Shown: positions 52,468-62,901 of the stretch, piece by piece
Layout: each line of letters begins with the position of its first letter
How positions within the stretch are numbered: position 1 is the first letter of the stretch
From: Solirubrobacter deserti
GTDB lineage: Bacteria; Actinomycetota; Thermoleophilia; Solirubrobacterales; Solirubrobacteraceae
Assembly (NCBI RefSeq): GCF_003344625.1
Contig: NZ_QPKJ02000001.1
Coordinates: forward strand, 62,001-126,000
Direction: 5' to 3'
DNA length: 64,000 nucleotides
Position numbers and translations under genes: made by a program
Notes under the pieces: model-generated
What the model saw: the letters and a program-made list of their open reading frames with translations, nothing else
Told to the model about the DNA's origin: nothing
Database searches by the model: none

Positions 52468-53324
52468 GGATCTTCGACCCCCACGCGCACATGACGTCGC
52501 GCACGACCGACGACTACGAGGCGATGTACGCCTCGGGCGTGCGGGCGCTCGTCGAGCCGGCGTTCTGGCTCGGCCAGCCACGCACGTCGGTCGGGTCGTT
52601 CATCGACTACTTCAACTCGCTGCTGGGCTGGGAGCGCTTCCGCTCCGGTCAGTTCGGCATCCGCCACCACTGCACGATCGGCCTGAACCCGAAGGAAGCC
52701 AACGACGAGAACCTCGCGCGCGAGGTGATCGAGATCCTGCCGCGCTTCTTGGCCAAGGATGGCGTCGTCGCGGTCGGCGAGATCGGGTTCGACGCCATGA
52801 CCAAGGCCGAGGAGTGGGCGCTGCTGGAGCAGCTCAAGCTCGCCGCCGAGTTCGAACTCCCGGTGCTCGTGCACACGCCGCACCGCGACAAGGCGCACGG
52901 CACCAAGCGCACGATCGAGCTCGTCACCGAGTCCGGCGTCAAGCCCGAGATGGTGGTCATCGACCACAACAACGAGCTCACGGTCAAGGAAGTCCTGGAC
53001 TCCGGCTGCTGGGCGGGCTTCTCGATCTACCCGGGCACCAAGATGGACGAATACCGCATGGTGCGCGTCGCGCAGGAGCACGGCCTGGAGCGCGTGCTGG
53101 TGAACTCGGCCTGCGACTGGGGCGTCTCGGACCCGCTGAAGGTGCGCAAGACCGCCGACGCGATGGCCGAGGCCGGCTTCAGCTCCGACGACATCGACCG
53201 CCTCGTCTGGCGCAACCCGGTCGAGTTCTTCGGCCAGAGCGGCCAGCTGATCCTGGACGACATCGACTCGCCCGATCTGACCGCGACCTTCGAGGGCAGC
53301 GGCGTGCTGCGCGGTGAGCGGTAG
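52464..53324 (+). CDS. eboB: EboB: TatD-family metal-dependent hydrolase
   Basis: This 286-residue TIM-barrel hydrolase has DPHAH (residues 5-9) as the HxH-type metal site, GEIGFD, PVLVHTPHRD and a C-terminal NSACDWG aspartate. TatD relatives are nucleases or hydrolases, but the Ebo subset is assigned to metabolite processing. An AGGAG lies 10 bases before ATG 52464. The stop shares a base with the eboE GTG (TAGTG). Confidence 0.9.
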   Translation: MRIFDPHAHMTSRTTDDYEAMYASGVRALVEPAFWLGQPRTSVGSFIDYFNSLLGWERFRSGQFGIRHHCTIGLNPKEANDENLAREVIEILPRFLAKDGVVAVGEIGFDAMTKAEEWALLEQLKLAAEFELPVLVHTPHRDKAHGTKRTIELVTESGVKPEMVVIDHNNELTVKEVLDSGCWAGFSIYPGTKMDEYRMVRVAQEHGLERVLVNSACDWGVSDPLKVRKTADAMAEAGFSSDDIDRLVWRNPVEFFGQSGQLILDDIDSPDLTATFEGSGVLRGER

Positions 53325-54457
53325 TGAGGCTCCGCCACGCCGACGGCAGCCTGCTCCATCTCGCGTATTGCTCCAACGTCCATCCCGCTGACGATCTCGA
53401 CGGCGTCTCCGCCCAGCTCGAGCGCTACACGGCGCGCGTGCGTGAGCGGTTGGACGTGCCGTCGCTCGGGATCGGACTGTGGGTGGCGGCGCCGGCGCTC
53501 GCCGACGTGGGCGCCGCGGACCGGCTCGCGGAGCAGCTGGATCGGTTGTCGCTGGAAGTGGTGACGCTGAACGGCTTCCCCTACAAGGCCTTCCACGCCG
53601 ATGTGGTGAAGACCGACGTCTACTGGCCGCACTGGGCCGAGAAGCCGCGCCAGGACTACACGCTGGCGCTGGCGCGCCTGCTCGCGAAGCTGTTGCCGGA
53701 CGACGTGCACGAGGGCTCGATCTCGACGCTGCCGCTGGGCTGGCGCGAGGGCTGGACGGCGGAGAACCAGGCGGCGTCGCTGCGGGCGCTCGCCGACCTC
53801 GCGAGCGAGCTCGAGGCGCTCGAGCGCGAGACGGGGAAGAAGATCCGGATCGCGATGGAGCCGGAGCCGGGGTGCACGATCGAGACCGTCGCGCAGGCGG
53901 CCGAGTCGCTGCGCGCCCTCGCGCCCGAGTGGATCGGCGTGTGCCTGGATTCCTGCCACCTCGCCGTGCAGTTCGAGACGGGGACCGGCGCGGTCGCCGC
54001 ACTCGAGGAGGCCGGGTTGGCGGTCGTCAAGACGCAGGTGTCGAGCGCGCTGCGGGTGGACGATCCGGCGTCCGAGGAAGGGCGCGAGCTGCTCGCGCGC
54101 TTCGACGAGCCGAAGTTCCTGCACCAGACGCGCGAGATCGTCGACGCGCGCGTGCAGGGCACGGACGATCTGCCGGAGGCGCTCGAGGGCGCGCTCCCCG
54201 CGAAGGACCAGTGGCGCGTGCACTTCCACGTGCCGGTCAACACGTCCGAGCACACGACGCAGGATGAGCTGCTCGACACGCTCGGCGCGCTGGCGGGCGC
54301 GAACGCGCCCGTGACGCGCCACTACGAGGTCGAGACCTACACGTGGAGCGTCATGCGTGACGCGCCCACGGACGACGAAGGGCTCGTGGCCGGGCTGGCC
54401 TCCGAGCTCGAATGGACGCGCGACCGCCTGGTCGCGCTCGGAGCGGAGGTTCTCTGA
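53324..54457 (+). CDS. eboE: EboE: metabolite traffic protein (TIM barrel)
   Basis: This 377-residue protein has the EboE N-terminus (LLHLAYCSNVHPADDLDGV). TIM-barrel landmarks include NGFPYKAFHADVVKTDVYWP, IAMEPEPGCTIET and GVCLDSCHLAVQFE, with a C-terminal HYEVETYTW. The family is found almost only in ebo clusters, and the reaction is unknown. The stop shares its last base with the eboF ATG (TGATG). Confidence 0.92.
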   Translation: MRLRHADGSLLHLAYCSNVHPADDLDGVSAQLERYTARVRERLDVPSLGIGLWVAAPALADVGAADRLAEQLDRLSLEVVTLNGFPYKAFHADVVKTDVYWPHWAEKPRQDYTLALARLLAKLLPDDVHEGSISTLPLGWREGWTAENQAASLRALADLASELEALERETGKKIRIAMEPEPGCTIETVAQAAESLRALAPEWIGVCLDSCHLAVQFETGTGAVAALEEAGLAVVKTQVSSALRVDDPASEEGRELLARFDEPKFLHQTREIVDARVQGTDDLPEALEGALPAKDQWRVHFHVPVNTSEHTTQDELLDTLGALAGANAPVTRHYEVETYTWSVMRDAPTDDEGLVAGLASELEWTRDRLVALGAEVL

Positions 54458-55848
54458 TGACGCTGGTGGTCGTGGACGCGGTGGGCCTGACACCGCGCGC
54501 CCTCAAGCACATGCCGCGCACGTCCAAGCTCGGCGCGGACGGCTTCTCGGCCGCCCTGGACCCGATCGTCCCGGCCGTCACCTGCTCGGTGCAGGCGTCG
54601 TTCGTGACCGGCAAGACGCCGGCCGACCACGGCATCGTCGGCAACGGCTGGTACTTCCGCGACCTCGGCGAAGTGTTCCTCTGGCGCCAGCACAACAAGC
54701 TCGTGCAGGGCGAGAAGGTGTGGGAGACGGCGCGCCGCGCCAAGAGCGACTTCCGCGTCGCGAACATCTGCTGGTGGTACGCGATGGGCGCCTCCACCGA
54801 CCTGACGGTCACGCCGCGGCCGATCTATCACGCGGACGGCGCCAAGTCGCCGGACTGCTACACGTTTCCGCCGCAGCTGCACGACAACCTGGTCAACCCG
54901 CTCGGCGAGTTCCCGCTGTTCCAGTACTGGGGCCCGACGGCGAGCATCAAGTCGACCAAGTGGATCGCGGACGCCACGAAGATCGTGCTCGACAACGAGC
55001 GCCTGGACATGGCGCTCGTGTACCTGCCGCACCTGGACTACGACCACCAGCGGTTCGGCCCCGAGGGTCCGGAGGCGGCGAATGCGGCGCGCGAGCTCGA
55101 CGAGGTCCTCGGCGACCTGATCGACCACTGCCGCCTGCGCGGCCACCAGATCGTCGTGCTCAGCGAGTACGGCATCACCGAGGCGCGCCGCCCGGTCGAG
55201 ATCAACCGCGCGCTGCGCCGCGCCGGCCTTCTGAACGTGTACACGCAAACCGGGATGGAGTACCTGGACCCGTGGACCTCGCGCGCGTTCTGCGTATCCG
55301 ACCACCAGATCGGGCACGTGTACGTCCCGAACGCCGCGGATCTGGACGCCGTGCGCGAGGTCGTCGCGAACCTGGACGGCGTGGGGCAGGTGCTCGAGGG
55401 CGAGTCGCTGGCCGCCGCCGGGCTCAACCACGAGCGCTCCGGCGAGCTCGTCGTGCTCGCCGAGCGCGACGCCTGGTTCACCTACCACTACTGGCTCGAC
55501 AACGCGCGCGCTCCGGACTTCGGCCAGCAGGTGGAGATCCACCGCAAGCCGGGCTACGACCCCGCCGAGCTGTTCTGGGACCCGGACGACGAGAAGGGCG
55601 CGAAGATCCGCGGCGCGAAGGCGCTCGTGCGTAAGAAGGCCGGCTTCCGGTACGTGCTGAGCGTGGTCGGCCTGGACGCGTCCAAGTACGTCAAGGGCAC
55701 GCACGGCCTGTTGCCGCCGGGCGACGAGGACGGGCCGGTGTTCCTGTGCAGCGAGACCTCGCACGCGCGTGACCGCGTCGCGGCCACCGACGTCCGCGAT
55801 CTGCTGCTCGACCTCGCCGGCGTGCGCGAGAGCGTGCGCGCCGGCTAG
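54457..55848 (+). CDS. eboF: EboF: nucleotide pyrophosphatase/alkaline phosphatase superfamily protein
   Basis: This 463-residue phosphodiesterase/phosphatase has VVVDAVG for the first metal aspartate, the nucleophile threonine region AVTCSVQASF with GKTPADHGIVGNGWYFR, and YLPHLDYDHQRFGP and LSEYGI for the second metal set. It probably hydrolyses a phosphate ester or nucleotide-linked intermediate of the Ebo product. It is the last gene of the cluster and is followed by a hairpin. Confidence 0.9.
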   Translation: MTLVVVDAVGLTPRALKHMPRTSKLGADGFSAALDPIVPAVTCSVQASFVTGKTPADHGIVGNGWYFRDLGEVFLWRQHNKLVQGEKVWETARRAKSDFRVANICWWYAMGASTDLTVTPRPIYHADGAKSPDCYTFPPQLHDNLVNPLGEFPLFQYWGPTASIKSTKWIADATKIVLDNERLDMALVYLPHLDYDHQRFGPEGPEAANAARELDEVLGDLIDHCRLRGHQIVVLSEYGITEARRPVEINRALRRAGLLNVYTQTGMEYLDPWTSRAFCVSDHQIGHVYVPNAADLDAVREVVANLDGVGQVLEGESLAAAGLNHERSGELVVLAERDAWFTYHYWLDNARAPDFGQQVEIHRKPGYDPAELFWDPDDEKGAKIRGAKALVRKKAGFRYVLSVVGLDASKYVKGTHGLLPPGDEDGPVFLCSETSHARDRVAATDVRDLLLDLAGVRESVRAG

Positions 55849-55857
55849 CGCCGCGCA

Positions 55858-55888
55858 CGGGCTCGTCGCGCTCTACGCGGCGAGCCCG
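55858..55888. terminator. Bidirectional hairpin between convergent eboF and ROK genes
   Basis: CGGGCTCG (55858-55865) pairs with CGAGCCCG (55881-55888), and a partly matched inner stem shortens the loop. It starts 9 bases after the eboF stop and overlaps the ROK 3' end. There is no T-tract. Confidence 0.45.
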
Positions 55889-57039
55889 GCCTGGATGGCG
55901 CGGTCCACGGCCTCGGGCGCGAGGACGTGCTCGATCACCATGATCGCCGCGCCGATCGCGCCGGCGCGATCGCCCAGGCGCGAGGGCACGATCCGCAGAT
56001 CGCCCGTGGCGAGCGGGAGCGAGCGCTGGAAGATGACCTCGCGCACGCCCGCGAGCAGCTGCTGGTGGGCTTCGGCGATGTCGCCGCCGATGACGATCGC
56101 GCCCGGGTTGAAGAAGTTCACGCAGCCGGCGAGGACCTCGCCGAGGTAGCGGCCGGCGTCGCGCACGGCCTGGATGGCCTGCGGCTCGCCGGCGCGGACG
56201 AGCGTCACGACGTCGCGCGAGGACTCGGCGTGCAGGCCCCCGGCCGTGAGGTTGGAAGCGAGCGCGCGGCCGCCGGCGACGGCCTCCAGGCAGCCGATGT
56301 TGCCGCAGCGGCAGATGACCTCGTCGTGGCCGGCGAGGCGGACGTGGCCGATGTCGCCCGCGGCGCCCTGGGCGCCGCGATGGATGCGGCGGCCGGCGAC
56401 GATGCCGCAGCCGATGCCGGTGCCGATCTTCACGTACAGCAGGTGCTCGATGTCGCGCCAGTGGGTCCAGTGCTCACCGAGCGCCATGATGTTCACGTCG
56501 TTGTCGACGAGCACGGGCGCGTCGTAGTGCGAGGCGAACCAGCCGGGAACCGAGAACCCGTCCCAGCCCGGCATGATCGGCGGGGCGACGGGCTCGCCGC
56601 GCGAGAACGCGACCGGGCCCGGGACGCCCACGCCGATGCCCCGGACGTCGTGCGCGCCGCGGTTGATCTCGGCGAGCAGGCCGGCGAACGCCTCGTTGAC
56701 GTGCGCGAGCACGATCTCGGGGCCGTCGGCGATGTCGAGGTCGAACGTCGTCTCGGCGAGCGGCGCGCCCGCCAGGTCGGAGATCACCAGGCGCGAATGG
56801 GTGGCGCCGAGGTCGGCCACGAGCACCACGCCGGCGCCCTGGTTGAAGGCGAGCACCGTCGGCGGGCGGCCGCCCGTGGACGCGCTGCCGCCGGCCTCGT
56901 AGACGAGCTGGTGGGCGAGCAGGGCGTCGAGACGCTGCGCAACGGTGGAGCGAGCCAGACCGGTTCGGCGCACGAGATCCGCACGGGTGACGGCCTCGCC
57001 GTTGCGGATCAGGCGGAGCAGCGATCCCGCCCCGGTCAT
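55873..57039 (-). CDS. ROK family transcriptional regulator
   Basis: This 388-residue protein has an N-terminal winged helix (RADLVRRTGLARSTVAQRLD) followed by a sugar-kinase-like ROK domain. The phosphate-binding segment is VVLVADLGATHSRLVI, and the zinc motif is CRCGNIGCLEAV. It is convergent to eboF and probably senses a sugar. Its upstream gap holds two dyads suitable for autoregulation, and related A/T-rich dyads occur at 46958 and 48745. Confidence 0.92.
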   Translation of the reverse strand: MTGAGSLLRLIRNGEAVTRADLVRRTGLARSTVAQRLDALLAHQLVYEAGGSASTGGRPPTVLAFNQGAGVVLVADLGATHSRLVISDLAGAPLAETTFDLDIADGPEIVLAHVNEAFAGLLAEINRGAHDVRGIGVGVPGPVAFSRGEPVAPPIMPGWDGFSVPGWFASHYDAPVLVDNDVNIMALGEHWTHWRDIEHLLYVKIGTGIGCGIVAGRRIHRGAQGAAGDIGHVRLAGHDEVICRCGNIGCLEAVAGGRALASNLTAGGLHAESSRDVVTLVRAGEPQAIQAVRDAGRYLGEVLAGCVNFFNPGAIVIGGDIAEAHQQLLAGVREVIFQRSLPLATGDLRIVPSRLGDRAGAIGAAIMVIEHVLAPEAVDRAIQAGLAA

Positions 57040-57116
57040 GTGACTTGGTTCGATCGATCGGCCGCCATCGACGAAAGTAAAGCAGAGGAAGCGGCGGCTT
57101 TGGTGCGCTACCGGGT

Positions 57117-57150
57117 GGAAAGTTCCTGCTGCATTCCGGCAAAAGTTGCC
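57117..57150. promoter_or_regulatory. Pair of dyads upstream of the ROK gene
   Basis: GGAAAGTTCC (57117-57126) and GGCAAAAGTTGCC (57138-57150) are perfect palindromes with centres about two helical turns apart, 78 to 111 bases upstream of the ROK start. Both contain AAAGT or AAAAGT. They are candidate operators for the ROK repressor itself. Confidence 0.5.
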
Positions 57151-57663
57151 GCAGCTACTCGAAGCCGTCGGCGTCCGCGCGCAGGCGGTGGAGCAGGCGC
57201 GTGATGGCGTCGAGCTCCTCGGCCGCCAGCGGCTCCGTGCCGAAGTGGATGCGGTTCAGGACGGCGGTCGCCTCCTCAGCGGTCTGACGACCTTTATCGG
57301 TGAGCGCGGCAAGGGTCGTCCGGCGGTCCCGCTCGTGGGGTTCGCGCGTGACGAAGCCGCTGCGCTCGAGCCCGTCGATGATGTTGGTGACGCTCGTCCG
57401 GTGCACCTGCAGCCGGTCTCCCATCTTCCCGAGCGGCAGCGAGCCGCGCCGGCTGTAGTAGAGGAGCATCAGCGCCTCGTAGCGCGGGAACGTCAGGTCG
57501 AACGGCTTCAGCGTGTCGTTGAGCCGAGCGAGCAGGATCTGCTGCACGCGCATGATGCTCGTGACCGCCGCCATCGACGGGACCGGCTCATCACCGAAGT
57601 GCTTGGCCCAGTTGCGGGCCGCCTCGTGGACTGGATCGAAATTCGGCAGGTCGCCGAGGGTAC

Positions 57664-59242
<1,579 letters not shown>

Positions 59243-59268
<26 letters not shown>

Positions 59269-60244
59269 GGATGCTCGGAGGTGAGATAGTTGGAAGTCCT
59301 CGTATCCTACCCCAGAGGACGCCGATTCCATACGGGCTCAGCAGGTTTCGCAGCCCGCGCGCGCTCTGACCGAGCGATTGCAGCGTCCATGTGAGCGCGA
59401 GCCGCCGGGGAACGCCCTTCTCGTGCAGGGTGCGTGCGAGCGCGAACGGCCGCGGCCTCGAGAACGCGACGTGCCGGAGCCGGCCAGGGTGGCGGGCCGC
59501 GAGCGGCGCCGCTGACGTGCCGTACGCGAACCGGCGCCGCATGACGTGCGATTCGTGGTGCAGCACGACCACGCTCGGGTCGTAGACGACGCGGTGCCCG
59601 GCGTCGAGCAGCCGCCAGACGAGGTCGACGTCCTCGCCGTAGCGCAGCCCTTCGTCGAACCGCACCGGCGTGCGCACGATCAGCGCCGCGCTCGGCACGT
59701 ACGGCTGGTTGCGGTCCGGGCCGAGGTCGAGCGGAGAACGGCGCCGGTTGGCGGCCCGGATCCGCGGCGCGACCGCGGTCACGCGCGGATCGTCGAAGTG
59801 CCCCGCGAGCCGCTCGGTCCAGTCCGGCGGCGGCAGCGTGTCCGCGTCCAGGAAGGCGACGAGCTCGGTGCTCGCGTGGTCGAGCCCGGTGTTGCGCGCG
59901 GCGGCCGGCCCGCCGCACCGGTCCCGCCGGATCGCGCCGGGGATGGGGGAGGCCGAGCCGTCGTCGACGACGATCGTGCGCTCGTCGACCGGAGCCAGGA
60001 TGGGCCCGTCCTTCACCGGGATGACGACGGTCACGTCGACGCGCTTCGGGGCGGGGCGCGGGTGGGCGAAGCCGGCGTCGAGCAGGCGCTCGCCGAGCCG
60101 TTGCTGTGCGGGCGAGGCGGTGTCGGCGAGCAATGCGCGGAGCGCGCCGGGACCCTCCTCGGTCAGGCGGATGATGCGTCCGCGCGCGGCGAGGACGCGG
60201 CCGCCGTCATAGAGGCGGACCGCCGGGTCGAGGATGAGCCTCAC
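59243..60244 (-). CDS. mftF: Mycofactocin glycosyltransferase MftF (short form)
   Basis: The 333-residue product has the MftF-type N-terminus ([18 protein letters not shown]) and a GT2 domain ([61 protein letters not shown]). Full-length MftF proteins are roughly 450-480 residues, so the C-terminal part is shorter here. MftF adds glucose units to the mycofactocin core in Mycobacterium. It overlaps both the SDR gene (ATGA) and the mutase gene. Confidence 0.85.
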
Positions 60245-61035
60245 AAGGACAGGCCGCCGTCGACGGCGTAGTTCGCGCCGGTGACCGCGCGGGACGCGGG
60301 GCTCGCGAGGAAGGCGATCACCGCGGCGACCTCGCCGGGCTCGAGCAGGCGCCCGAGCGGCTGCTTGGCGGCGAACGCCTCAGCCGACTCGAGGTCGTAG
60401 AGCCGCGCGCTCTCGTCGAGGATCGGCGTGCGCGTGCACCCGGGGGAGACGGTGTTGGCGGTGACGCCGGAGCCGCCGAGCTCGACGGCCAGCGCGCGCA
60501 CGAACCCCGTGACGCCCGCCTTGGTCGCGCAGTACGCGGCGAGCATCGGCAGCCCGCGCGTGGCGGCGGCCGATGCGACCGCGATGAAGCGTCCTTCCCG
60601 CGGCTCCGGCCGGCGCAGCAGCGCGGGCACGCCGGCCCGCGCGGCGGCCAGGACGCCACCGAGGTTGACCTCGAGCACCGCCGCCTCCTGCTCGGGCGGC
60701 ACTTCCCACGCGGGGACGCCGCCCGCGATCACGCCCGCGGCAGCGACGATCACGTCGAGCGCGCCGCCCGCGGCTTCGATCACCGCCCGCAGCGCCTCGG
60801 CGTCGGCGGCGTCGGCCTGCACCGGCGTGACGCGCCCGGCGCCGCCGGCGTCGGCGGCCGCGTCCGCCTCCGCGGCGTCCGGACCGCGGCTGAAGCGGCC
60901 CATGGCGTACGGGAGGCGCGCGTCGTCGTCGCCCCGATCGACCGCGATCACGTCGTACCCGTCGGCCTTGAGCCGCGCGACGGTCGCCGCCCCGATCCCG
61001 CGCGCCGCGCCCGTGACGAGTGCGAGCCGCGTCAA
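60241..61035 (-). CDS. SDR family oxidoreductase of the mycofactocin operon
   Basis: This 264-residue short-chain dehydrogenase has the dinucleotide motif VTGAARGIGAA, the NAG region VAAAGVIAGG and catalytic YCATK. The region after beta-strand 2 (DRGDDDARLPYAMGRFSRGP) is longer than in classical SDRs, as in mycofactocin-associated members. The start is TTG 61035 with GGAGGGG upstream, overlapping the mftE stop (TTGA). It probably uses tightly bound NAD recycled by mycofactocin; this is family inference. Confidence 0.85.
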   Translation of the reverse strand: MTRLALVTGAARGIGAATVARLKADGYDVIAVDRGDDDARLPYAMGRFSRGPDAAEADAAADAGGAGRVTPVQADAADAEALRAVIEAAGGALDVIVAAAGVIAGGVPAWEVPPEQEAAVLEVNLGGVLAAARAGVPALLRRPEPREGRFIAVASAAATRGLPMLAAYCATKAGVTGFVRALAVELGGSGVTANTVSPGCTRTPILDESARLYDLESAEAFAAKQPLGRLLEPGEVAAVIAFLASPASRAVTGANYAVDGGLSL

Positions 61036-61754
61036 GGGCGCCCCTCCGCGGCGGCGCCGCCCGCACGCGGCGGGGAGGGGTGCGGTCGGAAAGCTGCCTG
61101 AGAGGAAGCTTTGCGACCGCACCCCCCGAGCCAGGCCGTGGTGAACGCCACGAGATCCGCGACGGCGCGGGCGAGGAGCGCGTGGCCCTCGCCAGCCGAG
61201 GCGCCGGCGGCGTCGCCGAGCACGCCGTTCGGTGCGACCGCGCGCACGCCGCCCGCCACCAACGCGGGCATGAGCGAGGCGAGCGGCTCGGTCGCCCCGG
61301 CCGGGCGCGCGGCGCCGACGAGCTCCGGGGCGAGCGCGAGCATCAGCGACGTCTCGACCCGCCCGGCGTGCGCGTCGCCGCCGAACGACGGCGACCATGC
61401 GCGCGCGTCCGGCAGCGCGCGCATCGCTTCGGCGAGCGGCTCGGCGTTGCCTCCGTGCCCGCACACGAACAGCATCGGCCCGGGCCACGACCGCGCCAGC
61501 TGGACAAGCACGAGGCGGAGCGCCTCCCGCCCGATCGACAACGTCCCCGCGAACCCCGCGTGCTCGCCGGAGGAGCCGTACGGCAACGCCGGCGCCACCA
61601 CGACGTCGTCACGCGCCGCGGCCAGCCCGGCCGCGAGCGCGCACGCGATCGTCGTGTCCGTGCCGAGCGGCAGGTGCGGGCCGTGCTGCTCGGTCGCGCC
61701 GAGCGGCACGACCGCCACCGCGGCGGTCACGGCCGGAGACGCGAGCTCAGCCAA
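61032..61754 (-). CDS. mftE: MftE: creatininase-family mycofactocin precursor peptidase
   Basis: The 240-residue creatininase-fold metallopeptidase has metal-binding motifs GATEQHGPHLPLGTDT, FVCGHGGN and GGDAHAGRVETS. In the pathway it releases the C-terminal VY dipeptide of MftA after MftC acts. The start TTG 61754 overlaps mftD. The C-terminal tail is low-complexity (residues after AWLGGCG) and is encoded by the palindromic block at 61077-61125. Confidence 0.9.
   Translation of the reverse strand: MAELASPAVTAAVAVVPLGATEQHGPHLPLGTDTTIACALAAGLAAARDDVVVAPALPYGSSGEHAGFAGTLSIGREALRLVLVQLARSWPGPMLFVCGHGGNAEPLAEAMRALPDARAWSPSFGGDAHAGRVETSLMLALAPELVGAARPAGATEPLASLMPALVAGGVRAVAPNGVLGDAAGASAGEGHALLARAVADLVAFTTAWLGGCGRKASSQAAFRPHPSPPRAGGAAAEGRP
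61077..61125. repeat. Large palindrome in the 3' end of mftE
   Basis: GGGGTGCGGTCG (61077-61088) is the exact complement of 61114-61125, and the inner arms AAAGCT (61090-61095) and AGCTTT (61107-61112) extend the stem around an 11-base loop. A further GC-rich stem between 61041 and 61080 involves the SDR gene's SD. The block encodes the tail of MftE and looks like a REP-type insertion. Confidence 0.8.
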
Positions 61755-62901
61755 GCCGGCGATGGAACCCCTCCGGGACCAGCAGATCGTGCACCGACAA
61801 CTCCTGGACCGACGCACGGCCGAGCCCCAGCAGCGCGGAGTCGATCCCGGTCTTGAACACGTCGAGCACGTTCTCGACGCCCGGCTGCCCGTGGGCCGCC
61901 AGCCCCCACAGGTACGGCCGGCCGATCATCACCGCCCGGGCGCCGAGCGCCAGCGCCTTCACGACGTCGCTGCCGCGCCGCACGCCGCCGTCGAGCACGA
62001 CCTCGGCGCGGTCGCCGACCGCCTCGACGACGGCCGCCAGCGCCCGCACCGACGCCGGCGTCCCGTCCAGGTTGTTCCCCCCGTGGTTGGACACCGACAG
62101 CGCCGTCGCGCCCACGTCGTCCACCGCGCGCACCGCGTCGTCGACCCGCATCACGCCCTTGACCATGAACGGCCCGTCCCACAGTCCGCGCAGCCACGCC
62201 AGGTCCGCCCAGGACGGCGGCGGTGTGCCCATCCACTCGCCGTAGGCGGCGAAGAACCCGGGCGCGCCCTCCACGTTGGGCACGCCGAGATCCGGGAGCG
62301 CGCCCGAGCGCACCCAGCGCGCCAGCCACACCGGCCGCAGCGCCACCTCGGGCGCGAAGCGCGCCATCGTCCGCAGATCCAGCTGTGAGGGGATCGTCGG
62401 CGACCCCCAGTCCCGTGCGTGCGAGAACGTCCAGTCGAGCGTGACGATCAGCCCCGCCGCGCCCGCCGCCCGCGCCCGCTCCACGCGGGCCGCGATCGCC
62501 TCCCGCGACCCCGCCCAGTACAGCTGCGCGAACGTCTTCGCACACAGCGGCAGGATCTCCTCGATCGCGGTCGAGGCCAAAGCGCTCAACCCCATCGCCG
62601 TCCCGCGTGAAGCCGCCGCCCGCGCCACCGCCCGCTCGCCCTCCGGGTGCACGGCCTGCACACCCGTCGGCGACAGCAGCACGGGCAGATCCACGTCCAC
62701 ACCCATCACCGACGTCGCCTGCGAGCGCACCGCCGACCCGCCGGCCACGTGCGGCGCGAACCCCAACTCCGCGAACGCGTCGAGGTTGTCCCGGTAGGTC
62801 TGCCCGCGCTCGGCCCCGGCGAGGATCGCCTTGTAGACCGAGCGCGGCAACGTGCGCCGAGCCCGCCGCTGTGCCTCCGCGACCGACTCGAACCACGCCA
62901 T
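61747..62901 (-). CDS. mftD: MftD: FMN-dependent mycofactocin biosynthesis dehydrogenase
   Basis: This 384-residue alpha-hydroxy-acid-oxidase-fold flavoprotein has FMN-binding segments (LLSPTGVQAVHPEGE, IVTLDWTFS, MVKGVM, VSNHGGNNLDG, VVLDGGVRRGSDVVKALALG). In mycofactocin synthesis it oxidatively deaminates AHDP to premycofactocin. The ATG shares a base with the mftC stop (TGATG), and its 3' end overlaps mftE by eight bases. Confidence 0.93.
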   Translation of the reverse strand: MAWFESVAEAQRRARRTLPRSVYKAILAGAERGQTYRDNLDAFAELGFAPHVAGGSAVRSQATSVMGVDVDLPVLLSPTGVQAVHPEGERAVARAAASRGTAMGLSALASTAIEEILPLCAKTFAQLYWAGSREAIAARVERARAAGAAGLIVTLDWTFSHARDWGSPTIPSQLDLRTMARFAPEVALRPVWLARWVRSGALPDLGVPNVEGAPGFFAAYGEWMGTPPPSWADLAWLRGLWDGPFMVKGVMRVDDAVRAVDDVGATALSVSNHGGNNLDGTPASVRALAAVVEAVGDRAEVVLDGGVRRGSDVVKALALGARAVMIGRPYLWGLAAHGQPGVENVLDVFKTGIDSALLGLGRASVQELSVHDLLVPEGFHRRLG

